A stretch of DNA of 49,607 nt from TWA4 sp034086685. Lineage in GTDB: Bacteria; Bacillota; Clostridia; Lachnospirales; Lachnospiraceae. The stretch is taken from assembly GCA_034086685.1 (NCBI GenBank), contig JAXDZY010000140.1, positions 1-49,607 of the forward strand. Direction: 5' to 3'. Positions 35,997-43,720 of the stretch are shown piece by piece. Both the position numbers and the translations under genes were made by a program. The notes under the pieces are model-generated. The model was given only the letters and a program-made list of their open reading frames with translations, was not told the DNA's origin and made no database searches. Position 1 is the first letter of the stretch; each line of letters starts with the position of its first letter.

Positions 35997-37052
35997 CTAC
36001 AGTTTTCCCGAAACTGCAAAATGCGGCATGTTTACATAAATTCCCTGAAAGTCTGAAACCGCATTCCGCAGAATGTTATCGCCGATGATCACATCATAGT
36101 TTTCTTCGGCAATCAATTCCGTAAACTGATCTTCCTCCGTCAGATGAATATCCTTCTCTGATTTCAGCTTCCTTTTCAGCATAAACCAGGTAGCAACCGT
36201 ACAATCTGCCATACCTTCCAGTTCCCTTCGAATGGCATTGGCCAGAACCTGCTGATGCATGATCAGGATCTTTTTTCCCTGCAGAGCTTCCATGCCAAGT
36301 CCCTGCTCTGACAGTTTTTCCCGAAGAAGATCCGCTGCCACCGGGTAATCCACCTCATAAGGAGTCCCGAACTGTTCCTTCAGATACCGGGCCGCTTTCA
36401 GACCGGACGGAGCTATAACCAGATTTTTTTCAACAGAAGACGCAGCCCTGATCCGGTCGATCCCGGCACCCATTCCATAACAATAGACTTTCTTATATCC
36501 TTCTTCAAGAAGCTTCTGTTCCATCTCCTTTGGAGCCTCCATGCTGTGGATCTCCAGAGGCGTTGCTCCGATGATCCCCACACTTCCCTGTTCTTCAGGT
36601 AATCGTTCCCGTGCAAAGGTACGAAACAGCTCCAGCCAGGTTTTCTCCTCACCCACATCATAAAGCTCCATACCGGCTGTATCCACAGTCATGACAGGAA
36701 GATTGATCCGTTTTTCAGCCATACGTTTCAGTGCATGATAATCGGTACCGATTACAGCAGGCACCGGCGTTCCGATAATAGCCGCAAATTCTGCATGAAT
36801 CTTTCCGGCTGCATCAGAAAGCTTTTCCACCAGCCGGTCATCCCGGCCCAGTATTGCATCCATATCTCTCAGACCTGCGCTGAATATGGCACTTTTTTTC
36901 ATAAACCATCTGGGTTCGTCAAAGCCGCAGATGTTGCCGGCGCAGCCGCCGGCATCGCAGATAACAATAATACCGCCAAGATCACTGAGAACTGCCGAAG
37001 CACCGGACTGATCCGGAGCAAACGGAGCCAGATATTTTCTCAGACCCTTCAT
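35997..37052 (-). CDS. Nitrogenase-like component 1 subunit, first triad (K2)
   Basis: A 351-residue component-1 homologue, paralogous to the protein at 27752. It keeps CDAGGCAGNICGFDEPRW (Cys32, Cys37, Cys42), but position 19 is Ala (SGASAV) where its paralogue has Cys, and the third position reads GTPVPAVIGTD without Cys. So at most one or a few cysteines contribute to a bridging cluster. It overlaps the upstream D-like gene by four bases (ATGA), with AAAGGAG before the ATG, and is followed by hypF. Confidence 0.82.
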   Translation of the reverse strand: MKGLRKYLAPFAPDQSGASAVLSDLGGIIVICDAGGCAGNICGFDEPRWFMKKSAIFSAGLRDMDAILGRDDRLVEKLSDAAGKIHAEFAAIIGTPVPAVIGTDYHALKRMAEKRINLPVMTVDTAGMELYDVGEEKTWLELFRTFARERLPEEQGSVGIIGATPLEIHSMEAPKEMEQKLLEEGYKKVYCYGMGAGIDRIRAASSVEKNLVIAPSGLKAARYLKEQFGTPYEVDYPVAADLLREKLSEQGLGMEALQGKKILIMHQQVLANAIRRELEGMADCTVATWFMLKRKLKSEKDIHLTEEDQFTELIAEENYDVIIGDNILRNAVSDFQGIYVNMPHFAVSGKL

Positions 37053-38359
37053 ACCGCACGCTCCTTTCCCGCACTACGCCTTGTTTTTAACAGCTGTTCA
37101 AACAAAAGCCTGACTCCCGCATATCCGAAAGGCTGAATGTCCTCGCTCCATTCCACATTGGGGCAATCCGGATGATAGTAAGCCGCATCCCGTCCGATGG
37201 TCACATCAGCAAACTCCTCACCGCAGTCATAGTACAGCATGGTCGGCTCCAGATTGGAATAAATCCGGGTATTGGGACTCAGTGCTGCTATCTTCTTAAT
37301 ATACACAAAATTCTCTGCCGACGGATTTCCGAAAATTTCAGCCACACAGAAACCGTACTGCAGAAATGCCAGGGAAAGTTCAAAGGGATCTGCATTGCAT
37401 CCTTCTCCCACTGAAAATACCGTATCCGGATATTCATCACGGAAGCATGCAACCGCCTCCTGTGCTTCATCAAAATACTTCTGATCATCAATGGATACCC
37501 CCAGCGCCGAAGCAAATATATGATACTGATTCTGAATCTTATCCAGCTGATAAAGACGGGTCAGCTCCACAGAAGGGATATCCAGCCGTTTCTGCATGTC
37601 CTGGGCGGCAAAACGTGCTTCCGGATTCAGCACCAGATTAAAATTGGCTGATGCCATCTGCTTATATTCTTCATAATCCCTGCAGCGGGAAATTTCACGT
37701 ATTGTACGGATACCCATCTGATGCAGCAGATCATAAAGCTCGCAATCATCGATCAGATGAGCGAAATATCCCAGGAGATTCACCGCTGCCGGCTGTTTTT
37801 TCATGGGCTCCAGCAAAGAATAAATAGACTGACGCACATGAACCATGGGAGGCTTGCGTCCTTCTCTGGTCAGTGCATACATGTAGCAGGGGAGTACCGG
37901 AATATTCACCTGTTCCATGGCCTTACGGCAGACACGTTCCATATCTGTACCCAAAAGCGCATCTGCACAGGTCAGACAGATCATGACTACGGAAGGCATC
38001 TCAGGCAGAGACTCACAGATTTCCTGTACTGCCTGAGGAATATTTTTCAAATGTCTCCCTGTAACAATATCCGTCTCATCCATCATAAGATAGAAAAACC
38101 GGTTGTGATACTCTTTCATCTCTGCCAGAAGCGTAGTATTGCGTCCGCAGCAGCCGGGAGCCACCAGAAGCATGACCGAGCCCGGAATTGCCAGACCCGC
38201 TCTTTTTACACCGAACCCCTGTGCACCCGGTGAGTTGAATGCCAGCGTCGCAGGTGAGCTGTAGATCAAATGTGTATTGCTGATCAGCTGTGGAGGGATA
38301 TCATCCTTTCCTTTCTGCGCCAGATCAGCGGCTGTAATCCAATATGGCTTTCTTTCCAT
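37049..38359 (-). CDS. Nitrogenase-like component 1 subunit, first triad (D2)
   Basis: A 436-residue component-1 homologue and paralogue of the protein at 28918. Cluster-ligand candidates are Cys70/Cys71 (VAPGCCGRN) and Cys128/Cys131 (ICLTCADALLGTD), the latter resembling the third NifD cysteine region. The first cysteine position is NSPGAQG. Rossmann-like repeats follow (AAVNLLGYFAHLIDDCELYD; CNADPFELSLAFLQYG). The chosen ATG at 38359 has GGAGG six bases upstream and lies one base after the Fe-protein stop; an in-frame start at 38476 would lie inside that gene. Confidence 0.82.
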   Translation of the reverse strand: MERKPYWITAADLAQKGKDDIPPQLISNTHLIYSSPATLAFNSPGAQGFGVKRAGLAIPGSVMLLVAPGCCGRNTTLLAEMKEYHNRFFYLMMDETDIVTGRHLKNIPQAVQEICESLPEMPSVVMICLTCADALLGTDMERVCRKAMEQVNIPVLPCYMYALTREGRKPPMVHVRQSIYSLLEPMKKQPAAVNLLGYFAHLIDDCELYDLLHQMGIRTIREISRCRDYEEYKQMASANFNLVLNPEARFAAQDMQKRLDIPSVELTRLYQLDKIQNQYHIFASALGVSIDDQKYFDEAQEAVACFRDEYPDTVFSVGEGCNADPFELSLAFLQYGFCVAEIFGNPSAENFVYIKKIAALSPNTRIYSNLEPTMLYYDCGEEFADVTIGRDAAYYHPDCPNVEWSEDIQPFGYAGVRLLFEQLLKTRRSAGKERAV

Positions 38360-38360
38360 G

Positions 38361-39116
38361 TTAATCCTCCGTTTCCAGCAGCATCCTGGCCAGATCAAAA
38401 AATCTCTTACTGATGGGAAGCTCCGGATTTCCTTCAATAACGGTTTTTCCCATATCCTCAAACCGGTTAATATCATGATCTCTGGGAATATCCCCTACAA
38501 CAGGAAGTCCCACAGAATCCGCAAAAGCCCGGACCTTCTCTTCCTCATTTTCCACATTTCTCCGGTTCATAACAATGCCAAACACCTTTGCATAGCTGCG
38601 ATCCTCAAAATTCCTGACCGCACTGTTAATATTATTGGCAGCATAAAGAGCCATTTTCTCACCGGAGGTTACAATCAGCACTTTCTCCGCATAACCTTCC
38701 CGAATAGGAGCTGCAAATCCGCCGCACACCACATCACCCAGTACATCATACAGAACCACATCCGGCTTACATGTTTCAAACAATTCCAGATCCTCCAGCA
38801 GATTGAATGTGGCAATGATTCCTCTTCCGGCACATCCCAGACCCGGTGTGGGGCCTCCTGTCTCAATACACAGCACATCGCCAAATCCCCGTTTGGCTAT
38901 ATCCTCAATCTTTTCCGGCTCCTGATCCACTTCCCGCATATAATTCATAACCGGCCTCAGCGGCACACCTCCCAGCAGATTGATAGTGGAATCTGCCTTG
39001 GGATCACACCCGATCTGAATTACTTTTTTCCCAAGCATGGCAAATGCCGCCGCCAGATTACTGGTAACTGTTGACTTTCCGATACCGCCCTTTCCGTAAA
39101 CAGCTATTTTTAACAT
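38361..39116 (-). CDS. NifH-like iron protein, first triad (H2)
   Basis: A 251-residue Fe protein with GKGGIGKST (9-17), GCDPKADST, Cys95 (PGLGCAGRGI) and Cys131 (DVLGDVVCGGF), all features needed for ATP-driven electron delivery from a bridging [4Fe-4S] cluster. It is close to the protein at 30251 over its whole length. It is the first gene of the nitrogenase-like/hyp unit. AGGAG is eight bases before the ATG at 39116; the frame is open to 39368, but that stretch is better explained as a structured leader, since NifH homologues start at MxKIAVYGKGG. Confidence 0.93.
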   Translation of the reverse strand: MLKIAVYGKGGIGKSTVTSNLAAAFAMLGKKVIQIGCDPKADSTINLLGGVPLRPVMNYMREVDQEPEKIEDIAKRGFGDVLCIETGGPTPGLGCAGRGIIATFNLLEDLELFETCKPDVVLYDVLGDVVCGGFAAPIREGYAEKVLIVTSGEKMALYAANNINSAVRNFEDRSYAKVFGIVMNRRNVENEEEKVRAFADSVGLPVVGDIPRDHDINRFEDMGKTVIEGNPELPISKRFFDLARMLLETED

Positions 39117-39376
39117 AAAAAGAACTCCTTTACTGCACATCAACCCGGCAAGGGCAACTACACAATAAAGGAGTTTAATCATAGAATATAATCCTGAAAA
39201 TATCCTGTTTTTTCGTGTACCGCGACTATTCCCGTTCGGAAAATACCTTACTGTCAGAGTCGATGTATCGTTTATTGACTGACTTCCTCTTCCGGTCAGG
39301 CAGGTACCGGTCTCCTGCAGCACAGACTGCGGCTTCCCCGTTCCTTTCTTTCCATCAGGTTCCATCAACTATGTTA
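39117..39376 (-). ncRNA. Long structured 5' leader of the nitrogenase-like operon (riboswitch candidate)
   Basis: About 260 bases lie between the predicted transcription start and the first ATG. The minus-strand RNA can form several local hairpins: GCAG/CTGC (39330-39317), CCGGT/ACCGG (39310-39292), CTGAC/GTCAG (39283-39253) with CGAT/ATCG nested, and ATTTTCC/GGGAAT (39242-39228). The last element sequesters the ribosome binding site. I cannot match it to a known riboswitch consensus. The remaining bases 39411-39456 up to glgB hold nothing recognised and no glgB terminator. Confidence 0.55.
39123..39175 (-). promoter_or_regulatory. Anti-SD/SD hairpin before the NifH-like gene
   Basis: AACTCCTTTA and TAAAGGAGTT are perfect 10-base complements (39175-39166 and 39132-39123 on the minus strand), separated by 33 bases. 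The second arm contains the ribosome binding site of the gene starting at 39116. Pairing would block translation, so access can be regulated. Confidence 0.7.
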
Positions 39377-39381
39377 TTTAT

Positions 39382-39410
39382 ATTCTATCATAATACCTAA
39401 AATACGTCAA
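39382..39410 (-). promoter_or_regulatory. Sigma-A promoter of the nitrogenase-like/hyp operon
   Basis: TTGACG (39410-39405), a 17-base spacer and TAGAAT (39387-39382) on the minus strand. It gives a transcript start near 39376, about 260 bases before the first ATG. Confidence 0.65.
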
Positions 39411-39456
39411 ATAATAATCGCAAAATACAACAATCTATACAGGAAATCATATCTGA

Positions 39457-41256
39457 CTAAAGCCAGAACAGTTTTCCGCAAAAACGTTCCACAGGAAGTT
39501 CAAACTGATTGCCGGAAACAGGGAATACATGTCCGACTTCACTGGAAGGTTTTCCGCCATATTCCACGCAGCTGCTGTCAAAAAACAGGCGCGCACTGTG
39601 CACCTGGCCGCACGGCAGGTCTCCGGGCAGTTCCACTTTATAGGATCTGCAGTCCTGACCGGAAAAATTAAACAGGCACAGTATGAATCCTCTGCCATCA
39701 CTTCTGAGAAAACTGTAAATCCCCCTTTCTTCTTCATTACAATTCACCCAGAAAAACCCGCCGTTTTCATAATCTTTTTTCCAGAATGGAGCATTTTTCA
39801 GATAGATATGGTTCAGATCCTTCATGAACCGGTGAAATCCCTGATGCATGGGGTAATCCAGCAGATTCCAGTCCAGTTCCCGTTTCTCATCCCATTCACG
39901 AAAATGTCCCAGCTCATTCCCCATAAAATTCAGTTTTTTACCCGGGTGAGCATACATATACGTATACATGGCACGGTCCTGGGCAAATTTATCTTCATAT
40001 TCACCATACATCTTATCAAGAATAGTCTTTTTTCCGTGAACCACCTCATCATGAGACAGCGGAAGGAGATAATTTTCTTCGGGATAATACATCATGGAAA
40101 ATGTCAGTTTATGATAATGTTCTTTCCTCATACAGGGATCTTCCTCAAAATAAGCAAGGGTATCATTCATCCATCCCATATCCCATTTGTAGTCAAAGCC
40201 CAGACTCTCTTTCCCATCTTTTCGGGTCACACCGGTGAATGAAGTGGAATCCTCTGCAGCAAGAATAATTCCTCTGTGAAGTTTTTTCAGCCCCTGATTC
40301 ATATACCTGAGAAAATCCGTGGCATTTTTATTTACCCCACGTGATTTGTCGCCCTGCCAGTAGATCATGTTGCTGATGGCATCCATCCGAAGCCCATCAA
40401 AATGATACTCCTTCAGCCAGTAATTGGCACTGGACTGCAGAAAACTGCAGACCTCTCCTCTGGAATGCATGAAATTTCTGCTGCCCCACTCGCTGTGCCC
40501 CACATCCTGATGAGGATATTCATAAAGAGGTGTTCCGTCAAAATCCGCCAGAGCATAGTCATCCACCGCAAAATGAACCGGAATAAAATCCAGCAGCACA
40601 CCGATCTGATTCTGATGAAACCGATCCACCATCTGTTTCAGATCATCAGCTGTTCCATACCTGGAAGTGGGACTGAAAAAGCCGGTACTCTGGTACCCCC
40701 ACGACTCATCGCATGGATGCTCGTTCAAAGGCAGAAACTCCACATAATTATAGCCATATTCCTTCAGATAAGGAATCAGCATATCGGCCAGCTGACAGTA
40801 GTTATACCAGCCGCCCCCATCCGGCATTCTCCAGGAGCCGGCGTGGACTTCATAAATATTCAGCGGTTTGTTTATGCAGTCCGATCTCCTGTGTATCCAG
40901 TCAGTATCCTGGAACAAGTATTTTTTCATATTGCGCACAATAGATGCACTCCGGGGGCGCAGTTCCATCCCAAATCCATAAGGATCACAGTGATCAATAC
41001 GCCGTCCATCCCGGGTGTAGACCCTGTACTTATACATCATGCCTTCTCTCACACCGGTCACATAGCATTCCCAGAAATTCCCATCATACATTTTCTGCAT
41101 GGGCATCTCCTGCCAGGAATTAAACTCTCCAATCAGTGCAATCTTTATGGCCGCAGGTGCAAATACCCGAAACACTGCTCCATTATTTTCCAGATGACAT
41201 CCCAGATATTCATAAGCATCAAAAATTTTTCCCGTATAAAATCCATACATGTCCAT
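39457..41256 (-). CDS. glgB: 1,4-alpha-glucan branching enzyme
   Basis: GlgB introduces alpha-1,6 branches into glycogen. The 599-residue GH13 protein has an N-terminal CBM48 domain (about 20-110; FRVFAPAAIKIALIGEFNSW), a catalytic barrel with DGLRMDAISNMI (nucleophile Asp), AAEDSTSF (acid Glu) and LSHDEVVHGKKT, and a C-terminal beta domain. It is somewhat shorter than E. coli GlgB (about 728), lacking the extra N-terminal module, as in many Clostridia. The ATG at 41256 has AGGTG seven bases upstream. No other glycogen gene is nearby. Confidence 0.93.
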   Translation of the reverse strand: MDMYGFYTGKIFDAYEYLGCHLENNGAVFRVFAPAAIKIALIGEFNSWQEMPMQKMYDGNFWECYVTGVREGMMYKYRVYTRDGRRIDHCDPYGFGMELRPRSASIVRNMKKYLFQDTDWIHRRSDCINKPLNIYEVHAGSWRMPDGGGWYNYCQLADMLIPYLKEYGYNYVEFLPLNEHPCDESWGYQSTGFFSPTSRYGTADDLKQMVDRFHQNQIGVLLDFIPVHFAVDDYALADFDGTPLYEYPHQDVGHSEWGSRNFMHSRGEVCSFLQSSANYWLKEYHFDGLRMDAISNMIYWQGDKSRGVNKNATDFLRYMNQGLKKLHRGIILAAEDSTSFTGVTRKDGKESLGFDYKWDMGWMNDTLAYFEEDPCMRKEHYHKLTFSMMYYPEENYLLPLSHDEVVHGKKTILDKMYGEYEDKFAQDRAMYTYMYAHPGKKLNFMGNELGHFREWDEKRELDWNLLDYPMHQGFHRFMKDLNHIYLKNAPFWKKDYENGGFFWVNCNEEERGIYSFLRSDGRGFILCLFNFSGQDCRSYKVELPGDLPCGQVHSARLFFDSSCVEYGGKPSSEVGHVFPVSGNQFELPVERFCGKLFWL

Positions 41257-41321
41257 AATCAATCACCTCATAGTAATTTTATCAAAAAGCAGCTTTTTCC
41301 GGAAAAAACGACCCTCATTAT

Positions 41322-41343
41322 TTAATTGACTGTCGTCGATTAA
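41322..41343. promoter_or_regulatory. Palindromic operator candidate between glgB and tetR
   Basis: TTAATTGAC (41322-41330) and GTCGATTAA (41335-41343) form an inverted repeat with one mismatch and a four-base centre. It lies just downstream of the glgB -10 box and 128 bases before the divergent TetR gene, so the TetR protein is a natural candidate to bind it. Confidence 0.5.
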
Positions 41344-41355
41344 TTTGATATCCTA

Positions 41356-41383
41356 AGTATAGCGATTTCGAAAAAATATACAA
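41356..41383 (-). promoter_or_regulatory. Sigma-A promoter for glgB
   Basis: TTGTAT (41383-41378), a 16-base spacer and TATACT (41361-41356) on the minus strand, about 100 bases before the glgB start. Confidence 0.6.
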
Positions 41384-41470
41384 TCAGCAATCCTTCCCGT
41401 TTGTTACTTAAACAACTCTTCAGAAAATCTGTTGAAATACGGAACATTATATATATGAAAGGATACACTT

Positions 41471-42013
41471 ATGGATTTACGAATTCAAAAGACCCGCAAC
41501 AGCATTATCAATGCATTTCTTGAACTGCGTTCGAGAAAACCCATTGAAAAAATCACGGTAACTGAACTGGCTGAACTGGCAGTTATCAACAAGGCCACCT
41601 TTTACAAGCATTATAAAGATATTTACGATCTGTCGGAAAGTCTGGAGAATGAAATGATTGCATCCATTCTCCGCTCTATTCCCGATCCCGGAAAAATCCT
41701 GTCCGATTCCTACAATCTGACAAAGGAAATTTTTATTGCCATAACTTCCCAGTCTCAGATGCTCGCTACACTTTTTTCCGGCTCCCGGAGAAGCTGTCTG
41801 ATTCAGAAACTGGAAATACAGATAAAGGAAATGATATTCCATGAATATCCGGAACTGCGCAGTGACCTGGAAACAAATATCCGGCTTACGGTTGTCATCC
41901 AGGGGGGATTTCATGCCTTTCTTGAAATGCAGCAGATGCAGGTGGATATCGAACATTCCATCGATATCCTGGCCCACATCTCCGAGAATATTATGAAAAA
42001 CAATTCGTGGTAA
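41471..42013 (+). CDS. TetR/AcrR family regulator
   Basis: A 180-residue repressor-type protein. The N-terminal helix-turn-helix is clear (ITVTELAELAVINKATFYKH, about 27-46), and the C-terminal ligand/dimer domain is divergent, as usual. AAAGGA precedes the ATG. It is divergent from glgB with a palindrome between them, and its last 23 bases overlap the convergent alpha/beta hydrolase gene. It may control glgB, itself, or distant genes; the ligand is unknown. Confidence 0.88.
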   Translation: MDLRIQKTRNSIINAFLELRSRKPIEKITVTELAELAVINKATFYKHYKDIYDLSESLENEMIASILRSIPDPGKILSDSYNLTKEIFIAITSQSQMLATLFSGSRRSCLIQKLEIQIKEMIFHEYPELRSDLETNIRLTVVIQGGFHAFLEMQQMQVDIEHSIDILAHISENIMKNNSW

Positions 42014-42824
42014 AGCTGTTCTTCATCCACAGCTCTGCCAGATGAATCCAGCTCCGGCACTCTTTCTGAACCCCGTATCCATCCGAATTGGCAGTTTCAT
42101 AATCGGCAAGACCCAGACCATGACCGCCAACCGGATAAATATGCATTTCCACAGGCACTCCTTTTTCATGAAGTGCCTGAAAAAACAGAATGGAATTCTC
42201 CACCGGCACAACATCATCCGGCTCCGTATGCCACAGAAAAGTTCTGGGAGTATCTTCCGTCACCTGCTTTTCCAGAGACATCATTTCTCTAAGCTCCTGT
42301 TCCCCACTGCCCAGCAGATTTTCAAAGGAACCTCTGTGTGCAAAGGAACCGGATGTAATAACCGGATAACTGAGCATCAGACCGGCAGGTTTTAACATGG
42401 AAGACAATACTCCAAGTCCCTCTGCCAGAAAAGGACGATTCCAGAAAACACCAAAGCTGGCGGCCAGATGTCCGCCGGCAGACGATCCCTGTATAACGAT
42501 CCTGTCTGCATCCACAAACAGTTCATCCGCATGTTCTTTCAGATAAATAACCGATTTTGCCAGCTGAAACAAAGCGGAAGGGTAACGAACCGGTGCCACC
42601 GAATACCGAAGCACGGCTGCGTGATATCCCATGGCAAGAAAGCGCATGGCAAGCGGCTCCGCTTCCCTGTCAGAGGTCATGGCATATCCGCCGCCGGGAC
42701 AGATCAGCACCAGAGGCCGTTTCCGGCGCGGATGCATCTCAGGAGAATTATCCAGCAGATACATCACCAGTTTCCCCGTCCCCTCATATCCCTCAGCTTT
42801 TATATCTAGTTCTTCGTATCTCAA
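41991..42824 (-). CDS. Alpha/beta hydrolase (BD-FAE/acetyl-xylan-esterase-like)
   Basis: A 277-residue soluble hydrolase with oxyanion motif ICPGGGYAM (about 41), nucleophile elbow QGSSAGGHLA (Ser about 114), Asp in EPDDVVPVENS and His in VGGHGLG. This pattern fits small esterases that deacetylate sugars or xylo-oligosaccharides, acting in the cytoplasm as no signal peptide is present. The start is a TTG with GGAGG eight bases upstream. Its 3' end overlaps the tetR gene tail to tail by 23 bases. Confidence 0.88.
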   Translation of the reverse strand: MRYEELDIKAEGYEGTGKLVMYLLDNSPEMHPRRKRPLVLICPGGGYAMTSDREAEPLAMRFLAMGYHAAVLRYSVAPVRYPSALFQLAKSVIYLKEHADELFVDADRIVIQGSSAGGHLAASFGVFWNRPFLAEGLGVLSSMLKPAGLMLSYPVITSGSFAHRGSFENLLGSGEQELREMMSLEKQVTEDTPRTFLWHTEPDDVVPVENSILFFQALHEKGVPVEMHIYPVGGHGLGLADYETANSDGYGVQKECRSWIHLAELWMKNSFTTNCFS

Positions 42825-43012
42825 AACCTGTTCCTCCTTTAAATATGAATTAAGATCACATTAATCTTATCATTTTCTCTGATATCCGTAAACACCCCTG
42901 TTTTTTTCGTAATAAATTAACGTTTAAAATAATTAAAACAGCTCTGTTTCCGGAATATACTGTAAGTTAACACAAAAACAGATAGAAATACCTGCCTGTA
43001 TGGAGGTCTGCT

Positions 43013-43504
43013 ATGACGAATGAAGATTTTATTGTGATGCTTTCCCAGACATACTACAAACCCCTGTATCAGTACGCCAGAAAGATTTGTGAAGACCGGA
43101 CACTCGCCGCTGATATTGTTCAGGAAACTCTTCTGATTGCTTATCAGAAAGCCGACGAACTTCAGAATCATGAAAATATTGCAGGATGGCTGTATCAGAC
43201 CGCCCGTTACCGGATGCTGCATTGTCTGGAAGAAACTCTGTACTACGAGGAACTGAGCACAATTGCGGAAACCTTAAGCGATGATGCCGGTTTCGAAGAT
43301 CAGTCGATCGCCGTCCTGGATCTTTATCCGGAACTGGCCAGGCAGCTGAATCCTCAGGATCTGCGTCTGATCATCCGGCATTACGAAGAAGGATATAATT
43401 ACAAAGAACTGGCTGAAGAATATCATACCAGCCCTGATTCCGTCAAAATGAGAGTCCAGAGGATCCGCAAACAGCTCCAGAAAAGTCTTCTGAAATTTAC
43501 CTGA
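43013..43504 (+). CDS. ECF-type sigma-70 family sigma factor
   Basis: A 163-residue sigma factor with region 2 (LYQYARKICEDRTLAADIVQ, about 18-37; core-binding and -10 recognition) and region 4 helix-turn-helix (YNYKELAEEYHTSPDSVKMR, about 128-147). This two-domain form is typical of extracytoplasmic-function sigma factors. GGAGG precedes the ATG. No anti-sigma gene follows; the next gene is an aminopeptidase 216 bases away, so it is an orphan here. The gap 43505-43720 holds no further gene or clear terminator. Confidence 0.87.
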   Translation: MTNEDFIVMLSQTYYKPLYQYARKICEDRTLAADIVQETLLIAYQKADELQNHENIAGWLYQTARYRMLHCLEETLYYEELSTIAETLSDDAGFEDQSIAVLDLYPELARQLNPQDLRLIIRHYEEGYNYKELAEEYHTSPDSVKMRVQRIRKQLQKSLLKFT

Positions 43505-43720
43505 AATTCCTGCCATGCTTAAAACGGAAAATAGTCTGATATGCAGAATCACCGCTTTAATACAGGAAGTCAGGAATAGAAAATCAAAATGACTGAACTT
43601 TTCCCCGCATTTATGATATAATTCATCTGAAAACGAGCGCATATGACAATTATTTACACTTGACTATTGAAAGCGCGAATTTCAAAAGCCCAATCAATAA
43701 GGAAAGGAATACATAAACTT

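Noticed and set aside
27752..39116. True molybdenum nitrogenase for N2 fixation
   Set aside because: No nifB, nifE or nifN is present, P-cluster cysteines are incomplete, and FeMo-cofactor ligands are not recognisable, so only a nitrogenase-like role is supported.
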